A DNA stretch of 64,000 bases, taken from assembly GCF_900141785.1 (NCBI RefSeq), contig NZ_FQYP01000005.1, positions 1 to 64,000 on the forward strand, given 5' to 3'. The notes beneath the pieces are model-generated. The model saw only the letters and a program-made list of their open reading frames with translations. It ran no database searches and was not told where the DNA came from. The position numbers and the translations under genes were made by a program. Of the stretch, positions 8,696-19,363 are shown in pieces. The first letter of the stretch is position 1. Every line of letters starts with the position of its first letter. The stretch comes from Aquimarina spongiae. Its GTDB lineage: Bacteria; Bacteroidota; Bacteroidia; Flavobacteriales; Flavobacteriaceae.

Positions 8696-8929
8696 TTATT
8701 TCTTACCGAAAAGGGATTCCATGATGGTTCGAAGTCCTTTAAATGCCATAAAAATTGCGAAACCAGCACCAAGTAGCCCAAGGATTAATATGGGAATATA
8801 CCAGGGATGATCTTGATTTTTGAAAGCAGAATGGATAATTACTGGGCTTATAAACATAAAAAGCAATGCCATAGCCATACGTTGTATTCCTTTTCCTAAT
8901 AATTGTTTATCGGTTCTTTTAGGCTCCAT
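8696..8929 (-). CDS. Small two-helix membrane protein (DUF6095-like)
   Basis: 77 residues from the ATG at 8929; the longer frame from 8953 would overlap murQ further. Two hydrophobic segments (about 20-38 and 48-67) flank a short loop with HPWYIP; the C-terminus is basic. The ATG overlaps the last codons and stop of murQ by 11 nt, so it is translationally coupled to it. Small proteins of this type next to murQ are common in Flavobacteriaceae and are, as far as I recall, called DUF6095. Inner membrane, function unknown. Confidence 0.7.
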   Translation of the reverse strand: MEPKRTDKQLLGKGIQRMAMALLFMFISPVIIHSAFKNQDHPWYIPILILGLLGAGFAIFMAFKGLRTIMESLFGKK

Positions 8930-9731
8930 AGTTTGTGATTGCATTACGAACACTTCCGTGTAGTTCTAATAATTCTGCTGCGGTTTCTTTGTCAATGTTT
9001 AACTCTTCCATAATCATTCTGGTTCCTCTATCTACCAGTTTGTTGTTGCTAAGTTGCATATCGACCATTTTATTGCCTTTTACTCTTCCCAACTGGATCA
9101 TGGTAGCTGTAGAAATCATATTTAGTACCAACTTTTGTGCAGTACCAGCTTTCATACGAGAACTCCCGGTTACGAATTCTGGTCCAACGGTTACCACTAT
9201 GGGATGCTTAGCGGTAGTAGCCAATGGGCTTCCTTGATTACAAGTGATACATCCTGTGCTAATATTGTTTTCATTACATTGTTGCAATGCCCCGATAACA
9301 TAGGGTGTAGTCCCAGAAGCGGCAATACCGATTACCACATCTTTTTGTGAAATATTATATTTCTTGAGATCTTCCCATCCTTGATCTGTACTATCTTCTG
9401 CAAATTCTACTGCTTTTCTTATTGCCTGATCTCCTCCAGCAATTAATCCAATTACCAGATCATGAGAAACCCCAAAAGTAGGAGGGCACTCGCTGGCATC
9501 TACAATACCTAATCTTCCGCTGGTACCTGCCCCCATATAGAAAAGTCGTCCTCCATCTTTTAGTTTGTCTACGACGACAGAAATCAATATTTCTATTTGA
9601 GGAATCACTTTTTGGACTGCTAAGGGTACAGATTGATCTTCTTTATTGATATTGGTTAATAATTCATTAATGCTCATTTTTTCTAAATGATCATAATGAG
9701 AAGATTGCTCGGTAATTTTTGTAAACGTCAT
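8919..9731 (-). CDS. murQ: N-acetylmuramic acid 6-phosphate etherase
   Basis: 270 residues. The enzyme cleaves the lactyl ether of MurNAc-6-phosphate to give GlcNAc-6-phosphate and D-lactate, in cell-wall recycling. It is one SIS domain: MGAGTSGRLGIVDASECPPTF and the GSSRMKAGTAQKLVLNMIST block are diagnostic of MurQ. The length is near the low end of the family (about 270-300). It starts with ATG directly after a -7 box, so its mRNA is predicted to be leaderless, and it is coupled to the small membrane protein downstream. Cytoplasmic. Confidence 0.95.
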   Translation of the reverse strand: MTFTKITEQSSHYDHLEKMSINELLTNINKEDQSVPLAVQKVIPQIEILISVVVDKLKDGGRLFYMGAGTSGRLGIVDASECPPTFGVSHDLVIGLIAGGDQAIRKAVEFAEDSTDQGWEDLKKYNISQKDVVIGIAASGTTPYVIGALQQCNENNISTGCITCNQGSPLATTAKHPIVVTVGPEFVTGSSRMKAGTAQKLVLNMISTATMIQLGRVKGNKMVDMQLSNNKLVDRGTRMIMEELNIDKETAAELLELHGSVRNAITNYGA

Positions 9732-9735
9732 GATA

Positions 9736-9743
9736 CAAAAATA
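9736..9743 (-). promoter_or_regulatory. -7 promoter element of murQ
   Basis: TATTTTTG on the minus strand (9743-9736), a perfect TAnnTTTG, only four bases before the murQ ATG (9731). The transcript should start at or within 1-2 nt of the start codon. No convincing -33 element was seen. Confidence 0.55.
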
Positions 9744-9790
9744 CTGATTTTTGAGTTGAGAAAAATAGATCTCGACGGGACTATTTGGGA

Positions 9791-10606
9791 TTATTTTGCT
9801 TCGATAGTAAATTGAGAACGGTTAGCCTCAGAGAGATTAAAATACCCTAAAGGATAATTGTCTGGATTTGTTGTGTTTAAAATATTACCTCGCAATACCG
9901 CTGGAGGCGTTTGAAATGGGTTTCCTCCATCCTGTTCACTTTGTTCAATAAGTAAAGAAGAGTAATTAAAATAGCGTTCGTCTATTCCTAATATTTTGAT
10001 AGTTACATCCTGTCCCGCAACCATATCTTCGTAGAAATAGGAGAAATTAAACGACTCTCCCTGGTAAAAACGGTCTTCGCTGGGTAGAAATAGGCTAAAA
10101 TCAAAATCAAAAAGATAAAAATCATCTCGTGATCCATCATCGGTAAAGAAAATAATGACTTCAGTCTCATCTCCATCAAAAAGTGTGGCATCTCCTTGTA
10201 CAATATTGTCGATAGGAACACCAGGTACCAGTTCTGTAGTTGCGATATAAGTTTCGTTGTCATGAACAACTGTAAGCGTATACGAAGTCCCGAATTCTGG
10301 AACAAAAACTCCAGCAGGAAGATAAAGCCCTTCTGTCGCTTCAAAAAAATTGATTATCGAGTCATCACTATTATTAGTTACAAAAACAGTAGCATCACTT
10401 ACTGTGGGGACGTCATCATCAAAGAAAGGAGCAGATAAAGTAAGTCGAATTCCGCCTTCTACATCGATTTGGGGTTCGTTAAGATATACTTCAAAAGAAG
10501 CATCAATAACCAATCTGGGTTCTCCGGTAGGAAGATCAACATCTATCACATCTTCACAACTGGTAAACATAATAACAAGCAATAAAAGATATTGTAAATT
10601 TTTCAT
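9791..10606 (-). CDS. DUF4249 family outer-membrane lipoprotein
   Basis: 271 residues. Signal peptide with a lipobox at FTSC (Cys17), then CEDVIDVDLPTGEPRLVIDASFE, the characteristic opening of DUF4249 proteins. The rest is beta-rich, with immunoglobulin-like features and many acidic residues. The gene starts 3 nt after the TonB-dependent receptor stop codon; the two families are nearly always paired in Bacteroidota. Likely a surface or periplasmic lipoprotein partner of the receptor, analogous to a SusD-like role; the substrate is unknown. Confidence 0.85.
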   Translation of the reverse strand: MKNLQYLLLLVIMFTSCEDVIDVDLPTGEPRLVIDASFEVYLNEPQIDVEGGIRLTLSAPFFDDDVPTVSDATVFVTNNSDDSIINFFEATEGLYLPAGVFVPEFGTSYTLTVVHDNETYIATTELVPGVPIDNIVQGDATLFDGDETEVIIFFTDDGSRDDFYLFDFDFSLFLPSEDRFYQGESFNFSYFYEDMVAGQDVTIKILGIDERYFNYSSLLIEQSEQDGGNPFQTPPAVLRGNILNTTNPDNYPLGYFNLSEANRSQFTIEAK

Positions 10607-10609
10607 GCT

Positions 10610-12988
10610 CTAGAATTTAAAATTATAAGTCACTGCAGGAATGATTCCAAAAATGGATGTCCTGATTGCTTCATTGGCAAAGGTGTCTTGATTTCTACTA
10701 AAGGCAATCGAAGCAGCATTTCGTCGGTTATACAAATTATAAATGCTAAATACCCATTCTCCCTGCCATTTTCTACTTTGATTCTTTCTAGGCGTAAGTG
10801 TCGCAGAGACATCTATACGATGATACTCTGGTAATCGTTCGCTGTTTCGAAGTCCATCAAAAACAGGTACAGATAAGCCCTGAAATTCGAATTGTCCTGT
10901 TGGGAAATTTGTGGGTTGACCGGTTTGAAATACGAAATTAGCTCCAAATTTCCATTTTTCATTCAGTTCATAACTCCCGTTGAAGGATATATCATGCGTC
11001 TTGTCATATGGAGTGTTATACCATTCTCCATTATTAATCCCAGGCTCCAACGGAGTTCTCCCAGGTGTTCTTTGTTCTGATTTTGATAGGGTATAGGCTA
11101 ACCAACCTTTAAATTTACCCTCGTTCTTTCTCAACAAAAATTCTAATCCATATGCTCTGGCCTCACCATTCAAAATATCTTGTTCGATGGCATTGTTGGC
11201 AATAAGTTCAGCCCCATCGATATAATCTATTCTGTTTTCGATCTCTTTATAGAAAACTTCGGTTTCTACAGAATACTCATTGTCTTTGATGTTTTTAAAA
11301 AAACCAAAGGCATATTGATTCAATAACTGTGGTTTGATGTATCTACCACTAGGAGTCCATACATCGAGCGGAGTAGGAGAGTTGGTATTTGATAATAGGT
11401 GTAAATATTGTGCCAATCGGTTATAACTTGCCTTAATAGAGGTGTTGTCGTTAAAAGCGTATGCCAGCGCTATTCTAGGCTCGAGATTGGTGAAGTTTTC
11501 GATTTGATCACTTCGGCTAAAACTTTCTGTTCCTATAGGTTCTGCAGATTCATAGATCTGTAGTTCTTGGTTAAAAAGTAATGGATTATCATTTTCGTAG
11601 ACATTCAATTCGTTTTGTCCTAGTCTAATAAAATTACTGATTCGCAATCCGTATTGCAGGGTCAGTTTATTCGAGATTCGATGTTCGGCATCGATATAAG
11701 CTCCAAATTCGTTAGCATATTTATCGATCAGTTTTTCCCGGATAATACCGGATTCTTCACTATCCGGTTTTATTTCTCCAGGATTAAATCGGTAGTAGAT
11801 GTTATTGATACCGTAATTCAACTGAAAATTATCACTCAAATAATGTTTCAGATCATATTTTACATTAAAATTTCGTATCCCAGAATCCCATTCGAAACCA
11901 ACAAAGTCTAATTCTAACCCATAGAAATAATCCGAATAGATCAAAGAGAGATTAGAAAATAGTTTATCTGAAAACAGATGATTCCAACGCAGGTTAAGCA
12001 CGGTATTGCCATATATATTTTCGAAACTTTCTGAAATGCCGAATACATCTCTACCAAAATAACCGGATAGATAAAGGTTGTTGTTTTCGTTAAGCTTGTA
12101 ATTGAGCTTGGTATTTAAATCAAAGAAATAGGCCACATTATCATTATCGAATAAAGGAAGAAAAAGATGGGCATACGATGCTCTACCTCCAACCAAGAAA
12201 GCTCCACGATCTTTTACGATAGGGCCTTCTGCCAATAGCCTACTGGAAACAGCACCTAATCCTCCACTAGTCTTGAATTTTTTGCTATTCCCTTCTTTTT
12301 GATATATATCCAATACTGAAGAGACGCGACCACCATAACGGGCAGGGATTCCTCCTTTGTACAATTTGATGTCTTTGATAGCGTCTGGATTAAAAACAGA
12401 GAAAAAACCAAAAAGGTGAGAGGAGTTAAAAATAGTAGCTTCATCTAATAAGATTAGATTCTGATCGGCAGCACCCCCTCGTACATTAAAGCCCGAAGCT
12501 CCTTCGCCACCGCTGGTTACCCCAGGTAAAAGAATGATAGACTTAATGACATCTGCCTCTCCCAAAACCACAGGAATTTGCTTTATGGTATTGGCCGAAA
12601 GCTTGTTGATACTCATCTGAGGGTTTCGAATATTTAGTTTTTCGGTTTTTTCGGTAATCACAACTTCCTCCAACATTTCTGAGGATTCTGATAACTGAAA
12701 ATTAAGTTTCATATCATCATTTAACACTACTTCCTGAACAATGTCTTTAAACCCAAGATAGCTTACCTGAATAGTATATGTACCTTCGGTAAGTGTAATA
12801 GAATAAAAACCATATTCGTTGGTAACGACACCATTCCCAATTTCTGGAAAAATTACGTTGACTCCAATCAAGGTTTCGTTACTTGATGCTTCGGAAATTG
12901 TGCCACTAATGGTGAATTTCTCTTGACTAAATATTGAAAAATGTAATGTACAAATGGCCAAAAGGCTCAATAAAATGTTCTTTTTCAA
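10610..12988 (-). CDS. TonB-dependent outer membrane receptor with carboxypeptidase-like N-terminal domain
   Basis: About 792 residues. Start: TTG at 12988 gives MKKNILLSLLAICTLHFS, a normal signal peptide; a TTG two codons earlier (12994) is equally in frame; no ATG is near. After the signal comes a CarboxypepD_reg-like domain (~25-105: ISGTISEASSNETLIGVNV), then a plug (~115-230, IKSIILLPGVTSGGEGASGFNVRGGAADQ region) and a 22-strand-type barrel to the C-terminal NFKF. It uses TonB energy to import a ligand. It is the first gene of an operon with the DUF4249 lipoprotein. Ligand not predictable from sequence. Confidence 0.9.
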   Translation of the reverse strand: MKKNILLSLLAICTLHFSIFSQEKFTISGTISEASSNETLIGVNVIFPEIGNGVVTNEYGFYSITLTEGTYTIQVSYLGFKDIVQEVVLNDDMKLNFQLSESSEMLEEVVITEKTEKLNIRNPQMSINKLSANTIKQIPVVLGEADVIKSIILLPGVTSGGEGASGFNVRGGAADQNLILLDEATIFNSSHLFGFFSVFNPDAIKDIKLYKGGIPARYGGRVSSVLDIYQKEGNSKKFKTSGGLGAVSSRLLAEGPIVKDRGAFLVGGRASYAHLFLPLFDNDNVAYFFDLNTKLNYKLNENNNLYLSGYFGRDVFGISESFENIYGNTVLNLRWNHLFSDKLFSNLSLIYSDYFYGLELDFVGFEWDSGIRNFNVKYDLKHYLSDNFQLNYGINNIYYRFNPGEIKPDSEESGIIREKLIDKYANEFGAYIDAEHRISNKLTLQYGLRISNFIRLGQNELNVYENDNPLLFNQELQIYESAEPIGTESFSRSDQIENFTNLEPRIALAYAFNDNTSIKASYNRLAQYLHLLSNTNSPTPLDVWTPSGRYIKPQLLNQYAFGFFKNIKDNEYSVETEVFYKEIENRIDYIDGAELIANNAIEQDILNGEARAYGLEFLLRKNEGKFKGWLAYTLSKSEQRTPGRTPLEPGINNGEWYNTPYDKTHDISFNGSYELNEKWKFGANFVFQTGQPTNFPTGQFEFQGLSVPVFDGLRNSERLPEYHRIDVSATLTPRKNQSRKWQGEWVFSIYNLYNRRNAASIAFSRNQDTFANEAIRTSIFGIIPAVTYNFKF

Positions 12989-13064
12989 AAGCAATATTTT
13001 TAAAATTTGTACGGTTAGGAAGGTAATTAAATATATGCTAAAGTATCCAAAATTAATAAATAAT

Positions 13065-13136
13065 CACTCTTCGTTGTTGAGTACATATCCTAAATAAATG
13101 TTATTTATCCGCAGGAATATACCAATAAGAAGAGTG
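13065..13136. other. Nested dyad symmetry upstream of the TonB receptor
   Basis: Outer arms CACTCTTC (13065-13072) and GAAGAGTG (13129-13136) enclose a second hairpin core TAAATAA (13091-13097) / TTATTTA (13101-13107) flanked by the partial match ATATCC / GGAATAT. It lies 70-140 nt before the receptor start, in its leader or promoter region. It could be an RNA structure or a protein-binding site. No function is shown by the sequence. Confidence 0.4.
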
Positions 13137-13190
13137 TATCAACTAATTGTTACTTTAAAGAATTGTAAAATTATGTGGTTGAACAATTAC

Positions 13191-13227
13191 GGTTGTGTTT
13201 GCCCATAGAGCACACTTAACCACAACC
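13191..13227. other. Imperfect inverted repeat downstream of the small ORF
   Basis: GGTTGTG (13191-13197) and CACAACC (13221-13227) form a 7-bp stem just past the 3' end of the 53-residue ORF on the minus strand. There is no clear U-tract, so it may stabilise a 3' end rather than terminate. The rest of 12995-13247 shows no gene. Confidence 0.3.
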
Positions 13228-13247
13228 AGTATGGTTACATTGTTTAA

Positions 13248-13409
13248 TTAAGATTCCCAGCAAAAGCTAATGGGTATCCATTCTGAGGAGTGTATAAAAT
13301 TACTACTTCTGGATTGATCACCGGGATGGCATTTAAGATATACCTTGTCGTCTTCTGCAAATACATAGGCACTATTAATTTTGTTGGTTCGTATTTTGTT
13401 TTTTTTCAT
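13248..13409 (-). CDS. Putative small protein, 53 residues
   Basis: An uninterrupted ATG-to-TAA frame of 53 codons inside the otherwise empty 600-nt gap before the TonB receptor. It begins MKKNKIRTNKINSAYVFAED, is basic at the N-terminus, contains KCHPGDQ in the middle and ends in an aromatic stretch with a second Cys (WIPISFCWES). There is no signal peptide or membrane helix, so if made it is cytoplasmic. Residue usage looks coding rather than random, but I recognise no family. It could be a genuine small gene, a leader of the receptor operon, or a fragment of a lost gene. The 13410-13601 interval upstream shows no further gene. Confidence 0.45.
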   Translation of the reverse strand: MKKNKIRTNKINSAYVFAEDDKVYLKCHPGDQSRSSNFIHSSEWIPISFCWES

Positions 13410-13601
13410 CCGGGGCTTGTTTAAAAGGTTTTTACCTATGTTTAGAGAATATCAATTACTGTGCCTAAAATTAAAAACAGCTTTTAACTAGCTTGTTTTA
13501 CGGGGTCGAAGAGGTTGTTTTTTTTAATTTAAATTATTGAAAAACAGATGTTTATTTTGGGTTTGTGATTTTTTGGTTTTGGCTGTGTTTTTTTAAGTTT
13601 G

Positions 13602-14165
13602 TTAGATTCTATACCCTATTCCTATTTTCAAAATATTCACATTAGTGTTGAAAGTGGTATCAGGTACATCATCGTTTGTGCTTAGTTTTACAAAATCATA
13701 TTGTAATTGAATAAAGAACTTTTTGAAAACATCATAAGCTATCCCTGCATTTAGGTTAATTCCACCTTCAGTTTCACTGGTGTTAATTGGAGCTATGCTA
13801 GATCCACCAGACGCATCAAAAAACATAATGGTGTATCCAACTCCAAGAGAAGGGTGCAATTTTTGAAGAGATGGAATGTTGAGTTCTCCAAAGATTCTAG
13901 GTTGCACTGCATATGCGGTGATATCGATATTTTGAAAGTTATCGTTGATGAATAGACTTCCATTTAAAGAAGCTCCAATTTTGATAAATTTTATGTTGGC
14001 AAATCTGTAATCTATACCCAGATCGATGATTCCATCATAATTCTCTCCTATAAAATTCTGATCGATAGGTAAAGGGTAGTTCAATTCTAAACTAATTTTA
14101 GAGTCTTGAGAAAAAGATGTACTTGCAAAGATTAAAAGCAGGGCGAATAATAGGTGACGTTTCAT
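13602..14165 (-). CDS. Outer membrane beta-barrel protein
   Basis: 187 residues with a signal peptide (MKRHLLFALLLIFASTSFS, cut before QD). The mature part alternates hydrophobic and polar residues in strands, ending KIGIGYRI, a C-terminal strand typical of small barrels. Features such as GASLNGSLFI, SLGVGYTIMFF and GGINLNAGIAYDVF fit an 8-strand OmpA/OmpX-like barrel. It follows another predicted barrel gene by 11 nt, making a two-gene operon. Role unknown. Confidence 0.7.
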   Translation of the reverse strand: MKRHLLFALLLIFASTSFSQDSKISLELNYPLPIDQNFIGENYDGIIDLGIDYRFANIKFIKIGASLNGSLFINDNFQNIDITAYAVQPRIFGELNIPSLQKLHPSLGVGYTIMFFDASGGSSIAPINTSETEGGINLNAGIAYDVFKKFFIQLQYDFVKLSTNDDVPDTTFNTNVNILKIGIGYRI

Positions 14166-14176
14166 AATTTACAGTG

Positions 14177-14827
14177 TTAGTTTTGATGATCGTGTAATTG
14201 TTTTTTGTATCTATTTTTCCCTAAGTTGAAAACTCCAATTTTGGCGCCTAGCCCAATAGAAGTTCCATTAATGTTGTCTAGTACTGTAGGTACAGGATCA
14301 ATAGGGGTAGAGAATCGGTATTTGATACCTCCTTCTAACTGGATGTATTTATTGAGGTTATAGAGAACGTTTATTCCTGGTTCTAATACTCCCATCATAT
14401 CCGTGCTTTTTGTAAAATCGCCAGAACCGTCAATATATCCGATCCCTAGCAATACGGGTACAGATAATTTGACCTTCTTATTATTGAAGAATACATTCTC
14501 TACATGAAGTCCTCCGTAAATCCCTTGTAGGTCAAAATCCCCACCGGATGTTTTATCAATTTCTGTTAATCCAGAAAAAAGTGTTCTTACTGCTATTCCC
14601 AGTTCCATTTTCTGATTGGCTACATACGCCACTTTTATTCCAAAAATAGAGGTGTTATTTTTTCCATCGATTTTTCCATAGGCAACATCAAAACCCAGAT
14701 AAACACCGTGAAGAATGTTTTTTCGATCGTTAAATTCTATATAGCCTTGTGATTCTTTTTTTTGGGAATGTCCAATGAAGTTGTATACCAGACAGCATAA
14801 CAACAATAGTTTCGTTGAGGTTTTCAT
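14177..14827 (-). CDS. Outer membrane beta-barrel protein
   Basis: 216 residues with a signal peptide (MKTSTKLLLLCCLVYNFIGHS). Repeating amphipathic strands with Gly-rich turns (GVYLGFDVAYG, IFGIKVAYV, SVPVLLGIGYIDGSG, SIGLGAKIGVF) indicate a barrel, followed by a short basic/His tail (KKQLHDHQN). It is the first of two adjacent predicted barrel genes on this strand. No specific family recognised; structural or passive-channel roles are possible. Confidence 0.68.
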   Translation of the reverse strand: MKTSTKLLLLCCLVYNFIGHSQKKESQGYIEFNDRKNILHGVYLGFDVAYGKIDGKNNTSIFGIKVAYVANQKMELGIAVRTLFSGLTEIDKTSGGDFDLQGIYGGLHVENVFFNNKKVKLSVPVLLGIGYIDGSGDFTKSTDMMGVLEPGINVLYNLNKYIQLEGGIKYRFSTPIDPVPTVLDNINGTSIGLGAKIGVFNLGKNRYKKQLHDHQN

Positions 14828-14923
14828 AGATGACGTTTAGTGTTATAGGTATAGACAATTCACTTTTACAGAGGTTGCATAAAACGCCAGATATTTTTAT
14901 TTCCTAGATATCTACAAAATAAA

Positions 14924-14957
14924 AAAGGCTTGTAAAATATATATATCACAAGCCTTT
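14924..14957 (-). terminator. Intrinsic terminator of icd
   Basis: AAAGGCTTGT (14924-14933) and ACAAGCCTTT (14948-14957) form a perfect 10-bp stem; on the minus strand it runs into a T-tract (plus-strand A run 14918-14926). It lies just after the icd stop codon. Confidence 0.85.
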
Positions 14958-14978
14958 CAGATGAAAATAGATCTTTTT

Positions 14979-17255
<2,277 letters not shown>

Positions 17256-17377
17256 TTAAATTATGATGTTGTTTTATAATGGAAATAATTAGTCGTTTGT
17301 ATTTACGATGACAAACAAAATGTTCAAAAAAAGATCAATGTTTTGTTTGATCGGACTTATCAAATTTTTTCCGTGCG

Positions 17378-17408
17378 CGAAGATACAAATCTACTCACCC
17401 ATATGCAA
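17378..17408 (-). promoter_or_regulatory. Candidate icd promoter
   Basis: Minus strand: TTG (17408-17406), a 20-nt spacer, then TATCTTCG (17385-17378), one mismatch from TAnnTTTG. It would leave a leader of about 170 nt before icd. Assignment rests on consensus matching only. Confidence 0.35.
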
Positions 17409-17528
17409 CCTGAGGGATGTTAGTTTTGAGTTAAAGAATCTGTATTATAGAATACTAAAAATAAAGGGAGTATATTATGAAGAAGGGTAGAAAAGTACTT
17501 CAAAATTGGGATTTTGACAAAAAATAAA

Positions 17529-17565
17529 AAGCCATATCAAGAATACGAATATTTTGATATGGCTT
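17529..17565 (-). terminator. Orphan intrinsic terminator in a gene-poor region
   Basis: AAGCCATATCAA (17529-17540) pairs perfectly with TTGATATGGCTT (17554-17565); 12-bp stem, 13-nt loop. On the minus strand it is followed by TTTTTATTTTTT. It therefore ends a minus-strand transcript that starts between here and the rplS terminator at 18.1 kb, but no convincing gene lies there. A 68-codon frame (17500-17706) runs straight through the hairpin, which argues against that frame being a normal gene. Confidence 0.65.
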
Positions 17566-17822
17566 CATTGGAAATACTACTACAATGTTAGCTGTTTTAC
17601 CCGCAATAAAATAAAAACTTTCGTTTTTTATACCATAGAGTCCTATTTCCGGTTTGAATAGACTTAAACTTTCAAATCGTAATTTGTATAATTTACTTCT
17701 ATTCATACGACTAATTCGAATGCTTTAAATCGCTGTACGATTTTCCTATATTCATTCGACAAGTCTAATGCCGTTTTAAATTAAAAAGGTGTCAAAACTT
17801 AATTTTTTCTTTTGAATTTCAT

Positions 17823-17839
17823 TTTGAAATGATTTCAAA
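17823..17839. other. Palindrome TTTGAAATGATTTCAAA in the icd-rplS gap
   Basis: A perfect 8+1+8 palindrome. Its half-site TTTGAAAT differs by one base from the TTTGGAAT half-site of the dinB operator at 6891-6907. It may be a binding site or chance in AT-rich DNA. The rest of 17409-18090 contains no gene I can support; a 7-bp hairpin CTTAGTT/AACTAAG sits at 18044-18071. Confidence 0.3.
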
Positions 17840-18090
17840 GTAAAGCCCTTTAAAGTTATTTCAAGGATGTACTCAAAAAAATAACTTTCGTCTTATATTT
17901 ATTTTAATTTAATCTGGTCTTAAGATGTTCAAAGAACGTATTGTGTGAATTACATATCAGGAATCCTTTTGTCATCGCTAAATATTGTAATTTCTATATT
18001 AAATATAGTGAAATTTGATGAGGTAATCAAAAAATACTATAATCTTAGTTATCAACTATTTATGAACTAAGGTTGTTAACTTTTGTTCAT

Positions 18091-18122
18091 AAAAAAAGCC
18101 GCTCGTTTGAGCAGCTTTTTTT
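18091..18122 (-). terminator. Intrinsic terminator of rplS
   Basis: AAAAAAAGC (18091-18099) pairs with GCTTTTTTT (18114-18122), with an inner GCTC/GAGC stem and a GTTT loop. It lies 19 nt after the rplS stop on the minus strand; the outer A/T arms supply the U-tract. Confidence 0.85.
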
Positions 18123-18140
18123 GTATGCTTTACTAAAAAA

Positions 18141-18491
18141 TTAGTTTCTTTTTTCTTTGATACGAGCTTTCTTACCAGTAAGACCTCTAAAGTAGAAAAT
18201 ACGTGCTCTACGTACTTTACCTCTTTTGTTTACTTCAATCTTTTGAAGTGCTGGTAAGTTAACTGGAAAAATACGCTCTACACCAATGGTTCCAGACATT
18301 TTTCTAATAGTAAATGTTTCTGTAGCTCCAGAACCTCTTCTTTGTATAACAACTCCTCTAAAGAACTGTGTACGTGTTTTATTTCCTTCCTTGATCTCGT
18401 AGTATACTGTGATCGTGTCTCCTGCTGAAAACTCAGGGAATTCTTTTTTGGTTACAAATTCGTCTTGTACGAATTTTACTAAATCTTCCAT
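18141..18491 (-). CDS. rplS: 50S ribosomal protein L19
   Basis: 116 residues, the normal size of bL19. Motifs: FSAGDTITVYYEIKEGNKTRTQFFRGVVIQRRG and the C-terminal RRARIFYFRGLTGKKARIKE. It sits at the 30S-50S interface. Strand and order follow the common trmD-rplS arrangement, but a strong promoter lies between the two, so it can be transcribed alone. It ends in a strong terminator. Confidence 0.97.
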   Translation of the reverse strand: MEDLVKFVQDEFVTKKEFPEFSAGDTITVYYEIKEGNKTRTQFFRGVVIQRRGSGATETFTIRKMSGTIGVERIFPVNLPALQKIEVNKRGKVRRARIFYFRGLTGKKARIKEKRN

Positions 18492-18563
18492 TTTGATATA
18501 GTTTCTTAGGTTTCTTTAAAGCAACATTCACGATTTTCGCCAGAGGTTGTTCTAATCAGGCTG

Positions 18564-18593
18564 CAAAAATAAATATATTTTGTGTATTCACAA
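18564..18593 (-). promoter_or_regulatory. Promoter of rplS
   Basis: Minus strand: TTG (18593-18591), 19-nt spacer, TATTTTTG (18571-18564), a near-ideal Bacteroidota promoter about 70 nt before the rplS start. Confidence 0.7.
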
Positions 18594-18620
18594 TGTTTTT
18601 ATTGTATTTATTTTCAGGAG

Positions 18621-19298
18621 TTAATCATTTAATAGATCAGGTCTTCTTTCTTTGGTACGTTGATAGGCTTGTTCTTCTCTCCAGGCTTCAATTTTTGGGA
18701 AATTACCAGAGGTTAGAATTTCAGGAACTTTCCATCCTTTGTACTCTGCTGGGCGAGTATAAATAGGAGGAGCCAACAGATCATCCTGAAATGAGTCGGT
18801 GAGGGCAGAAGTTTCATTACCCAACACACCCGGAATTAATCGTATGATGGCATCGCACAAAATTAGAGCCCCGAGTTCGCCCCCAGATAAAACATAATCG
18901 CCTACTGATATTTCTTTGGTTACAAAATGGTCCCTGACTCTTTGGTCCACTCCTTTATAATGACCGCAAAGGATGATTAAATTTCCTTTTAGTGATAGTT
19001 GATTGGCAATCCCTTGATTAAGGGTTTCTCCATCTGGTGTCATATAGATCACTTCGTCATATTCACGTTCTGATTTCAATTTGGAGATACATTTGTCAAT
19101 AGGTGCTATCATCATCACCATACCAGCACCTCCGCCAAATTGGTAATCGTCTACTTGTCGATAGTTATCGTTGGTATAATCTCTGAGATTGTGTAGGTGG
19201 ACTTCTACTAAGCCTTTTTCTATTGAACGCTTCATGATTGAAGCCTCAAACGGACTCTTTAAAAGGTCTGGTACTACTGTTATGATATCAATGCGCAT
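18621..19298 (-). CDS. trmD: tRNA (guanine-N1)-methyltransferase TrmD
   Basis: 225 residues. It methylates G37 at N1 in tRNAs with SAM, preventing frameshifting. Family features: [21 protein letters not shown], the trefoil-knot SAM-binding region [15 protein letters not shown], and [16 protein letters not shown], plus C-terminal [20 protein letters not shown]. Upstream of rplS as in many bacteria. Cytoplasmic. Confidence 0.96.
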   Translation of the reverse strand: MRIDIITVVPDLLKSPFEASIMKRSIEKGLVEVHLHNLRDYTNDNYRQVDDYQFGGGAGMVMMIAPIDKCISKLKSEREYDEVIYMTPDGETLNQGIANQLSLKGNLIILCGHYKGVDQRVRDHFVTKEISVGDYVLSGGELGALILCDAIIRLIPGVLGNETSALTDSFQDDLLAPPIYTRPAEYKGWKVPEILTSGNFPKIEAWREEQAYQRTKERRPDLLND

Positions 19299-19363
19299 CT
19301 TTCATCATTTTCCTGAGAGCTGCAAAGATGCAAAAGAATATGTAAATAATCTAGAAATAGTAC

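Noticed and set aside
17308..17490. 60-codon plus-strand frame in the icd-rplS gap
   Set aside because: No family, signal or promoter; it covers the likely icd promoter. Composition looks random.
17500..17706. 68-codon minus-strand frame
   Set aside because: A strong intrinsic terminator lies within its last third, so a full-length translation is unlikely. Kept only as context for the orphan transcript.
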